Assembly: GCA_030681645.1 (NCBI GenBank)
Contig: JAUXRX010000029.1
Coordinates: 124,001-188,000, forward strand
DNA length: 64,000 nucleotides
Origin: Archangium sp.
GTDB taxonomy: Bacteria > Myxococcota > Myxococcia > Myxococcales > Myxococcaceae
Direction of reading: 5' to 3'
The notes under the pieces were generated by a model. The model did not search any database. It saw only the letters and a program-made list of their open reading frames with translations, and had not been told where the DNA came from. Below, piece by piece: positions 57,533-64,000 of this stretch (position 1 is its first letter; each line of letters opens with the position of its first letter). Made by a program: the position numbers and the translations under genes.

Positions 57533-58483
57533 ATGCGTCATCTCGCTTCGCTCCTGTTGCTCTCTGGCTGCCTCACGGTGGCCACGCCGCGCGCGTTGAG
57601 AGACCGGCAGCACGCGGCGCTGCAACGAGGCGATGTCCTCGAAGCAGTCCGGTTGGGCCGGGCGCGGGTGAAGCAGGCCGCCACGAGCGCCGCCGCTCAC
57701 TCCGATCTCGGCTGCGCGCTCGCCCGCGCGGGCGATCGAGACGAAGCGGTGGCCTCGGTGCGCACCGCCATCACCCTGGGCTTTCATTCCCCCGCGTTCC
57801 TGGTGAAGGACGACGATCTCGCCTCGCTCCGCAGTCACCCTGCGTTCCCGGAATTGGTCCAGCTGGCGCAGGACGTCAGTGAGCACGGCATCGCGCTGCC
57901 GGGTGTTCGCACCGTGGCGCGGCTGGACCTGCCGACGCCGCTGCGGTTGCGCCTGCCTCCTTCAGGCCGCCCGAGGCTCGCGATCTGGCTGCATCCTTTC
58001 GGCGCCCGGCTCAACGCGGACATCGAGCGGCTGGCGCCGGTCTTCCACGCGCACGGGTACGCGCTGGCGGTGCCGGTGAGGCTGACCGGGCCGGGCTGGA
58101 GCGAACAGGACCTTCGTGCGCTGCTCGACGGCAGCGTGCCGGCGCTGACCGAGTGGGTCGAGACCGGGCGCCCGCTGCTCATCGGGCTCTCGGCGGGCAG
58201 CCACGCGGCGCTCGCAGCGTGGGCGCGGGAGCCGGCCCGTTTCTCTGGAGTGATCGCCGGAGCCTGTGCTCCCGAGCTGCACGGCGCCGTGCTGCCGGCC
58301 GGAGGCGCTCCGATCTACGTGCTCAACGGCGAGGAAGATCCGGCGACGGCCACCTGGCGCGGCGAACTCCCAAAGTGGCAACGCGAGGGCCGGACCGTTT
58401 CCCTTCGCGTGCTGCCCGGCTTCGGCCACGAGTTCGTGTTCGACGAAGGTTCGCTTTCGTCAGCGCTCACCGCCATCAAGTAG
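57533..58483 (+). CDS. Lipoprotein with alpha/beta-hydrolase domain
   Basis: This 316-residue protein has a lipobox (LLLSGCLT), a TPR-like helical segment (SDLGCALARAGDRDEAVA) and a C-terminal alpha/beta-hydrolase. Its nucleophile is in GLSAGSHAA, with Asp in NGEEDPAT and His in GFGHEFVFDE. A surface or periplasmic esterase is inferred; substrate is unknown. It is divergent from the small conserved gene. Confidence 0.8.
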   Translation: MRHLASLLLLSGCLTVATPRALRDRQHAALQRGDVLEAVRLGRARVKQAATSAAAHSDLGCALARAGDRDEAVASVRTAITLGFHSPAFLVKDDDLASLRSHPAFPELVQLAQDVSEHGIALPGVRTVARLDLPTPLRLRLPPSGRPRLAIWLHPFGARLNADIERLAPVFHAHGYALAVPVRLTGPGWSEQDLRALLDGSVPALTEWVETGRPLLIGLSAGSHAALAAWAREPARFSGVIAGACAPELHGAVLPAGGAPIYVLNGEEDPATATWRGELPKWQREGRTVSLRVLPGFGHEFVFDEGSLSSALTAIK

Positions 58484-58494
58484 GTTCGCGCGTC

Positions 58495-59121
58495 ATGCGC
58501 TCACTCTTCGTCGCCGTCGCGGTGCTGGGTCTCTCGGTCGCGTTGCTCGCCCGCAGCGTCTCTGCCGAGCCACCCCCGGCGATGGAGGCGCGTGACGTGA
58601 AGAAGATCATCGACGCGCTGAAGAAGAAGCCGACGATGAAGGCAGAGCTGGCCTCGGTGCGCTTCGCGGGCGAGGTGTTCGGCACGACGGTCCTGCAGGC
58701 GCCGATCGGCAGCGACCTCACCACGCTCGGCCCCTGGAGCGACAACGGGGCGCTGCTCGGCGCAGAGCAGTCGATCGCCGCGCGGAAGTGCGGCGCGCTG
58801 ACCGCCGACGAGCTCAAGGCCGCCAGCGCGATCTTGAAGGAGTACGGCGAGGCGGTCCCGGCCACGCTCCGGGCCTACACGCTGGGCCAGCAGGGGAAGA
58901 AGACGGAAGCGGCCGAGTTCTTCACCACCTTCATCGACCAGCAGCTGCCAGGCGCCGCGTGCCCGAGTGAGCACCCGATGTACTCGTACCGGCGCACCAG
59001 CCGCATGTCGTTCGCGCTGCAGTGCCTCGAGGTGATGGCGCCTTCGCGCGACGTGTCGGCGCAGAAGAAGCGGGTCGAGCGGGCGCAGGAGTGCGCGAAG
59101 AACAACCACGCCGTGGGGTGA
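58495..59121 (+). CDS. Hypothetical secreted protein
   Basis: This 208-residue protein has a signal peptide (AVLGLSVALLARSVSAEP), a helical mature part and two or three Cys. No family was recognised. ATG 58495 lies 11 bases after the hydrolase stop, so it is co-transcribed with it. A hairpin follows. Confidence 0.7.
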   Translation: MRSLFVAVAVLGLSVALLARSVSAEPPPAMEARDVKKIIDALKKKPTMKAELASVRFAGEVFGTTVLQAPIGSDLTTLGPWSDNGALLGAEQSIAARKCGALTADELKAASAILKEYGEAVPATLRAYTLGQQGKKTEAAEFFTTFIDQQLPGAACPSEHPMYSYRRTSRMSFALQCLEVMAPSRDVSAQKKRVERAQECAKNNHAVG

Positions 59122-59128
59122 ATGGCCT

Positions 59129-59159
59129 CCCTCTCCCCGAGGGGGAGTCGGGGAGAGGG
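59129..59159. terminator. Bidirectional hairpin between convergent genes
   Basis: CCCTCTCCCC and GGGGAGAGGG form a 10-bp stem around an 11-base loop, between the secreted protein gene and the DNA ligase gene. Similar to the hairpin at 160-186. Confidence 0.6.
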
Positions 59160-59181
59160 CGAACCCATCACCCCTCCTGCT

Positions 59182-60822
59182 TCACTCGAACAAGCTGAGC
59201 TGTGGCGGCTTCTCGCGGTGCCCTGAGCCGACCTGCGCCTCGAACAGCGCCCTCACCGTGACGATGGTGTCGGCCTCGCTCGCCTTCTTGTCATCACGAA
59301 CCCGGGCGATCCGCGGAAACCGCAGCGCAAAGCCGCTGCCATGACGCGTCGACTTCTGCAGGCCGTCGAAGGCGACCTCGATCACCAGCTCCGGCTTGAC
59401 CACGTGGTACGGCCCCGAGCGGCTCACGGTGATCGCCTCGAGCCGCGCGGTCATCAGGTCGATCTCCGCGTCGGTGAGGCCTGAGTACGCGCGGCCGATC
59501 TCCACCAGCTCAGCGCCGCTCCACACCGCGAAGGTGTAGTCGGACAACACGCCCGCCCGCTTGCCGTGGCCGCGCTCGGCCCGGGTGATCACCACGTCGA
59601 GGGTGGCGAACGCGCGCTTCACCTTGCGCCACGCGCTGCCCCGCCGGCCCGCTTCGTAGGGGGCGTCGATGCGCTTGAGCATCAGCCCCTCATTCCCCCG
59701 CGCGCGCGCCGCGGTGAACGCGTGGTCGAGCTGCGCGTCGAGGTCGACCCCGAGCTCGAGCGACCTCACCGGGTTGGTCCGCACCGGAAGCGCCTCGAGG
59801 CGGCGGCGGCGCTCGGTCCACGGCAGGTCGAGGATCACCTCACCGTCGAACAGGCAGTCGTACGCGACGAAGGCCACCGGCGTGGACGCCATCACCCGCG
59901 CGCCCGGGGCCTCGCGGTTGAGCCGCGCCTGCAGCGCCTGGAAGGGCCGCGCCTGGCCATCAGCGCGGATCGCGATCACCTCGCCGTCCAGCACCACCGC
60001 GCGTGGCAGCTGCTTGAGCGCGGCGACCAGCTCGGGGAACTGCGCGGTGACGTCGTCCTGCCCGCGGGCAAAGAGGCGCACCTTGCCGTCCCAGACGTGG
60101 GCCTGGGTGCGCACCCCGTCGAGCTTGTCCTCGAGAATGGTCAGCGCGGGTTCGATCGGCTCCTTCACCGACTCCACCGGGCTGGCGAGCATGAAGGCCA
60201 CCACGCTGCCGGGGATCACGTCGGCATGGCCGAGCCTGCGCTCGAGGGCGAGCAGGGCCAGCGCACCGGGGTCCGGGGTGAGGGCCGAGGCCTTGCGCAG
60301 CTCGTCCAGCGTGGCGCCGAAAGCCTCCGCCAGCGCCTCTTCGAAGATGCCCAACTGCACGCCGATGCGCAGCTCGCCGAGGATCGCCTTGACCAGGTAG
60401 CGCGCTTCCCACGGGGCGGCGGCGCTCAACAGCTCGGCCAGCACCTTCTGCTTCTCCCCGCGATCCGCGGCCGCCGCGACCCGCTCCAGGAACACCGGCA
60501 CCTCGAGCAACGGCACGTGGCGATCGCCCGCGGGCAGGAGCACCTCGAGCGCGTCGCCGAAGTCACCCAGCTCACGGCTCTTGAGGGCCACCACCCCCAA
60601 TGGCTGCTTCGACGCTTCGGCCGCCGCGGCGCTGAGCAGCGCCCAGCCGACGCCGAGGTTGCGCGTGTCGCCCACGGGGAGCACCCGCCCCAGGATCAGC
60701 CGCGCGGCGATGGGCAGCTCTTCCTTCGAGAGCAGGCGCAGCAGGCCGGCCAGGTGGCCGACCTTCGCCTTCCTCGAGCGCGTGGCCTTCACGGCGTCGA
60801 GCGCGTGCACCAGCCTCTGCAT
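59182..60822 (-). CDS. ATP-dependent DNA ligase with C-terminal clamp-binding motif
   Basis: This 546-residue protein has an N-terminal helical DNA-binding domain, then the ligase core with motif I EDKLDGVR (catalytic Lys about K233), ARGNEGLMLKR (motif IV region), WRKVKRAF (motif V) and an OB domain. It fits the archaeal-like ATP-dependent ligases found in some bacteria beside the NAD type. The last residues QLSLFE match the bacterial sliding-clamp-binding pentapeptide QL(S/D)LF. ATG 60822 gives a normal N-terminus. Confidence 0.93.
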   Translation of the reverse strand: MQRLVHALDAVKATRSRKAKVGHLAGLLRLLSKEELPIAARLILGRVLPVGDTRNLGVGWALLSAAAAEASKQPLGVVALKSRELGDFGDALEVLLPAGDRHVPLLEVPVFLERVAAAADRGEKQKVLAELLSAAAPWEARYLVKAILGELRIGVQLGIFEEALAEAFGATLDELRKASALTPDPGALALLALERRLGHADVIPGSVVAFMLASPVESVKEPIEPALTILEDKLDGVRTQAHVWDGKVRLFARGQDDVTAQFPELVAALKQLPRAVVLDGEVIAIRADGQARPFQALQARLNREAPGARVMASTPVAFVAYDCLFDGEVILDLPWTERRRRLEALPVRTNPVRSLELGVDLDAQLDHAFTAARARGNEGLMLKRIDAPYEAGRRGSAWRKVKRAFATLDVVITRAERGHGKRAGVLSDYTFAVWSGAELVEIGRAYSGLTDAEIDLMTARLEAITVSRSGPYHVVKPELVIEVAFDGLQKSTRHGSGFALRFPRIARVRDDKKASEADTIVTVRALFEAQVGSGHREKPPQLSLFE

Positions 60823-60877
60823 GGCCCGACCATACGCCTCGACCTCCACGGGGGGCAGGGTGGTAGAAACCCGCGCG

Positions 60878-62368
60878 ATGAAACACCTGCGCTTCAACCT
60901 GAACGGCACGTGGATCGAAGAGCGGGACCTCAGCCCCACGACGACCCTGCTGCGGTACCTGCGGGATCGCCGCGGCATGACCGGCACGAAGGAAGGCTGC
61001 GCCGAGGGCGACTGCGGCGCGTGCACGGTGGCGGTGGCCGAGCGCGGGCCCGACGGCAAGACGAGCTGGCGCGCCATCAATTCGTGCCTGCTGCTGCTGC
61101 CGATGGTGCAGGGCAAGCACGTGCTCACGGTCGAGGCGCTCAAGGGCCCCTCGACTTCGCTCGGGATGAACGAGGACTATCACCCCGCGCAGGTGGCGAT
61201 GGCGAAGGCGCTGGGCAGCCAGTGTGGCTACTGCACGCCCGGCATCGTGATGACGATGTTCGAGGCCACCTACCGCACCGATCTCGACGCGCCGTGGAAG
61301 CTCGACGATCAGCTCTGCGGCAACCTCTGCCGCTGCACCGGCTACCGCCCGATCCGCGAGGCGGCCGACGTGGTGGCGGGCTCCTGCCCGAAGGACCGCT
61401 TCTCCGAGGGCCTCCAGGCCGCCACGCCCGGGTCGATGGCGCTGGAGTACGAGGCGGCTGGTCAGCGCTTCACCACCCCCGCCAGCTTCGACGACCTGTG
61501 GGCCGAGCTCGACGCGCACCCCGACGCGCGCTTCGTGGGCGGCGGCACCGATCTCTCGCTCGAGGTGACCAAGCGCTTCGCGGTGCTACCGAAGCTGGTG
61601 TCGCTCGAGGGCCTCGCCGAGCTCAAGACGCTCAGCGAGACGGGCGGGGCGTTCCGGCTCGGCAGCGGGGCGACGATCTCCGAGCTGGAAGACTTCTGCA
61701 GAACGCGGCTGCCCTCGATCCACCGCATGGTCCGCTACTTCGGCGCTCGGCAGATCAAACACCGCGGCACGCTCGGCGGAAATCTCTGCACCGCTTCGCC
61801 CATCGGAGATCTCGCGCCGGTCCTGCTCAGCCTCGGCGCCACCGCGATCATCCGGGGCCGTGCGGGTGAGCGCCGGGTTCCGCTCGACCAGTTCTTCACC
61901 GGCTACCGGAAGACCGCGCTCGCCGCGAAGGAGGTGCTGGCCGCGGTCGAGGTGCCCGCCGTGCCTGCCACGGCGCGCGCGGTCTCGTACAAGGTGTCGA
62001 AGCGCCGCGAGCTCGACATCAGCACCGTCTCGGCCGCGTTCTACGTGGACACCGATGGTGCCGGACGCGTGACGGTCGCACGGCTCGCGTATGGCGGCAT
62101 GGCTGCGACCCCGAAGCGCGCGAGCGCCGCCGAGGCCGCGCTGGTGGGCCAGCCCTGGACCGAAGCGGCCCTCGAAGCGGCAGCGCGGGCGATTTCCACC
62201 GACTTCACCCCGATGTCGGATCACCGCGGCAGCGCGCCGTACCGCTCCCTCGTCGCGGCGAACCTGCTGCGCGGCTTCTTCGAGGAGACGCGCGACGTGA
62301 AGCAGCCGGTGCTCGCCGCGCGGCATGCTGCGACGGTGCAGTCCTCCGAGGAGGTGCCCCGTGGCTAA
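60878..62368 (+). CDS. xdhA: Xanthine dehydrogenase-type FeS/FAD subunit
   Basis: This 496-residue protein has two [2Fe-2S] sites: GCAEGDCGACTV (plant-type) and QCGYCTPGIVM with CGNLCRCTGYRPI. An FAD-binding domain follows (FVGGGTDLSL, HRGTLGGNLCTASPIGDLA). It should hold electron-transfer cofactors for the molybdopterin subunit. A dispersed repeat inside it encodes GPSTSLGMNED between the two FeS modules. Its stop overlaps the next gene's GTG by 8 bases. Confidence 0.92.
   Translation: MKHLRFNLNGTWIEERDLSPTTTLLRYLRDRRGMTGTKEGCAEGDCGACTVAVAERGPDGKTSWRAINSCLLLLPMVQGKHVLTVEALKGPSTSLGMNEDYHPAQVAMAKALGSQCGYCTPGIVMTMFEATYRTDLDAPWKLDDQLCGNLCRCTGYRPIREAADVVAGSCPKDRFSEGLQAATPGSMALEYEAAGQRFTTPASFDDLWAELDAHPDARFVGGGTDLSLEVTKRFAVLPKLVSLEGLAELKTLSETGGAFRLGSGATISELEDFCRTRLPSIHRMVRYFGARQIKHRGTLGGNLCTASPIGDLAPVLLSLGATAIIRGRAGERRVPLDQFFTGYRKTALAAKEVLAAVEVPAVPATARAVSYKVSKRRELDISTVSAAFYVDTDGAGRVTVARLAYGGMAATPKRASAAEAALVGQPWTEAALEAAARAISTDFTPMSDHRGSAPYRSLVAANLLRGFFEETRDVKQPVLAARHAATVQSSEEVPRG
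61146..61171 (-). repeat. Dispersed repeat copy 10 (in xdhA)
   Basis: Copy with two changes (ACTTCGCTCGGGATG), read in the same frame as the dnaX copy 1 and kinase copies, encoding PSTSLGMN between the plant-type and second FeS clusters. Confidence 0.85.
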
Positions 62369-64000
62369 GCCTGTCCCGAGCGAAGTCGAGGGGGTCCAGA
62401 AGGCGAAGCCGCAGGCCGCCACGCCCGACGCCGAATCGCCGCTCACCCCGCTGCACCAGCCGCTGCTGCACGAGAGCGGGCTGCGCCACACCAGCGGCGA
62501 GGCGAAGTACGTCGACGACTTCCCCGCGCCCGCGGGCATGCTGGTCGCACAGGTGGTGGCTTCCACGCACGCCCGCGCGCGGATTCGCGGCCTCGACACC
62601 TCGAAGGCGAAGCAGGTGCCCGGGGTGCTCGCGGTGCTCACCGCGCGAGACGTGCCCGGTGAGAACAACGTCGGCCCGGTGGTGCACGACGAAGAGCTGT
62701 TCGCGAGCGAAGAGGTGTACTTCCTCGGGCAGGCGATCGCGCTGGTGGTGGGCGAGACCTACGAGGCGTGCCGCGCAGGCGTGGCGGCGGTGAAGGTCGA
62801 CCTCGAGGTGCTCCCGGCCGTCGTCACCATCGACGAGGCGATCAGCAAACAGAGCTGGCTCTCGGAAGAGCACCTGATGCAGCGGGGCGAGGCGAAGACC
62901 TCGCTCTCCACCGCAGACGTGCGCTTCCAGGGCGAGGTGCGCACCGGCGGGCAGGATCATTTCTATCTCGAGACCCACGTCACCCTCGCCGTCCCCGAGG
63001 AAGGCAGCGCGCTCAAGCTCTACTGCTCCACGCAGCACCCCAGCGAGGTGCAGACGATCGTCGCGCACGCGCTGGGCTGGCACCGGCACCAGCTCGTCGT
63101 CGAGGTGCCGCGCATGGGCGGCGGCTTCGGCGGCAAGGAGACGCAGGCAGCCAACTACGCCGCCATGGCCTCGCTCGCCGCGCTGGCGACCGGCCGTCCC
63201 GTGAAGGTCTGGCTCAACCGCGACCAGGACATGATGTGGACGGGCAAGCGTCACCCCTTCCTCACCCGCTTCGACGTGGGCTTCACGAAGGATGGTGTGC
63301 TCGTCGCCCTGGACGCGCAGCTGTTCAGCGACGGTGGGTTCAGCTCGGACCTGAGCCGGGCGATCCTCGATCGCGCGCTCTTCCACTCGGACAACGCGTA
63401 CTTCCTGCCCCACGTGCGGCTGACGGGGCGGGTGGCGAAGACGAACCTGCCCTCGAACACCGCCTTCCGCGGCTTCGGCGGGCCGCAGGGCATGGCGGTG
63501 ATCGAAGACCTGATCAGCCGCTTCTGCGAGCGCACCGGGCTCGATCCCGTCGAGGTGCGCAGGAAGAACCTCTACGGCGCGGCGCCCCGCAACGTCACCC
63601 CCTACTGGCAGGAGGTGAAGGACAGCCGCTCGCACCGCATCTTCGACGAGCTGCTCGCCTCGTCTGACTACGCGGAGCGGAAGGCCGAGCTCGCCACGTT
63701 CAACGCGACCCAGAAGCACGTGAAGCGGGGCCTGGCGCTCACGCCGGTGAAGTTCGGCATCAGCTTCACCACCTCGTTCCTGAACCAGGCCGGCGCGCTG
63801 GTGATGATCTACGGCGACGGCAGCCTGCAGCTGAACCACGGCGGCACGGAGATGGGGCAGGGGCTCCACACCAAGATGCTGGCGATCTGCGCGCACGAGC
63901 TGGGCGTGCCTCCCTCGCGCGTGCGGGTGATGAACACCGCGACCGACAAGGTGCCCAACACCTCGGCGACGGCGGCCTCCAGCGGCTCCGACTTGAACGG
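62361..64000 (+). CDS. xdhB: Xanthine dehydrogenase-type molybdopterin-binding subunit (partial, 3' end outside window)
   Basis: The frame is open from GTG 62361 to the window end, 546 codons. GGAGG lies 5 bases before the GTG, which overlaps the xdhA stop. Motifs are GEAKYVDDFPAP, YETHVTLAV-type GQDHFYLETH, MGGGFGGKE, AFRGFGGPQGM and HGGTEMGQGLHTK, all typical of xanthine dehydrogenase large subunits. The N-terminal 12 residues include dispersed repeat copy 11. Substrate specificity, xanthine or other, is not shown. Confidence 0.92.
   Translation, partial: MAKPVPSEVEGVQKAKPQAATPDAESPLTPLHQPLLHESGLRHTSGEAKYVDDFPAPAGMLVAQVVASTHARARIRGLDTSKAKQVPGVLAVLTARDVPGENNVGPVVHDEELFASEEVYFLGQAIALVVGETYEACRAGVAAVKVDLEVLPAVVTIDEAISKQSWLSEEHLMQRGEAKTSLSTADVRFQGEVRTGGQDHFYLETHVTLAVPEEGSALKLYCSTQHPSEVQTIVAHALGWHRHQLVVEVPRMGGGFGGKETQAANYAAMASLAALATGRPVKVWLNRDQDMMWTGKRHPFLTRFDVGFTKDGVLVALDAQLFSDGGFSSDLSRAILDRALFHSDNAYFLPHVRLTGRVAKTNLPSNTAFRGFGGPQGMAVIEDLISRFCERTGLDPVEVRRKNLYGAAPRNVTPYWQEVKDSRSHRIFDELLASSDYAERKAELATFNATQKHVKRGLALTPVKFGISFTTSFLNQAGALVMIYGDGSLQLNHGGTEMGQGLHTKMLAICAHELGVPPSRVRVMNTATDKVPNTSATAASSGSDLN
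62372..62394 (+). repeat. Dispersed repeat copy 11 (N-terminus of xdhB)
   Basis: Partial copy TCCCGAGCGAAGTCGAGGGGG, encoding PSEVEG right after the xdhB start. Confidence 0.8.

Overview
This 64 kb window is a high-GC (roughly two-thirds G+C), densely coded chromosomal segment of a Myxococcota bacterium, most likely a Cystobacterineae-type myxobacterium. I infer this from two transmembrane Ser/Thr protein kinases with a myxobacterial GGMAEV P-loop, a PEGA-tailed kinase operon, a Cys-rich dicysteine-repeat lipoprotein, a secreted protein with a MYXO-CTERM-like tail, an AgmX/PglI-type C-terminus at the left edge, and many orphan lipoproteins and outer-membrane beta-barrels. I see no rRNA, tRNA, prophage, intact insertion sequence or CRISPR array.

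Layout. 1-3.3 kb: end of an AgmX-like gene, then recR, ybaB and dnaX on the minus strand; dnaX is split by an apparent +1 frameshift at a G run. 3.6-9 kb: a cytochrome c/PHM-like lipoprotein, an S9 peptidase operon, and small secreted proteins. 9-15 kb: Ser/Thr kinase, cold-shock gene with a structured leader, and sucA-sucB. 15-24 kb: two outer-membrane proteins, fabI, the Cys-rich lipoprotein, an SDR, a SWIB-domain protein, a reductase/amidotransferase pair and a ZIP transporter. 23-33 kb: phosphodiester glycosidase, TerC, ApaG, an HMG-CoA-lyase-like enzyme, TsaC/Sua5, QueF, a papain-like peptidase paired with a pseudokinase, and a 2-oxoglutarate oxygenase. 33-38 kb: metallophosphoesterase, manA and dps facing a Fur/PerR-ahpC-ahpD peroxide-defence group. 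38-43 kb: a sphingomyelin-synthase-like membrane enzyme, a GH130-like remnant, a LysR regulator, an amino-acid permease and an AlkA-type glycosylase. 43-49 kb: a tightly overlapping five-gene signalling operon (two lone receivers, a FecR protein, an Ig-like/beta-barrel surface protein and a histidine kinase). 49-57 kb: a Gld-type ABC operon, then kinase-ChbG-CPBP genes. 57-64 kb: lipoprotein hydrolase, ATP-dependent DNA ligase ending in a sliding-clamp motif, and a xanthine dehydrogenase-type operon running off the right edge.

The most striking structure not explained by genes is a dispersed short repeat (core GAGCGGAGTCGAGG) present at least eleven times. It sits between genes, as an inverted pair between convergent genes, and in frame inside coding regions (dnaX linker, kinase linker, XdhA and XdhB). 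Two genes carry apparent +1 frameshifts (dnaX and an outer-membrane protein at 32.8 kb). Either both are one-base assembly errors, or dnaX uses a programmed shift to make its long form.
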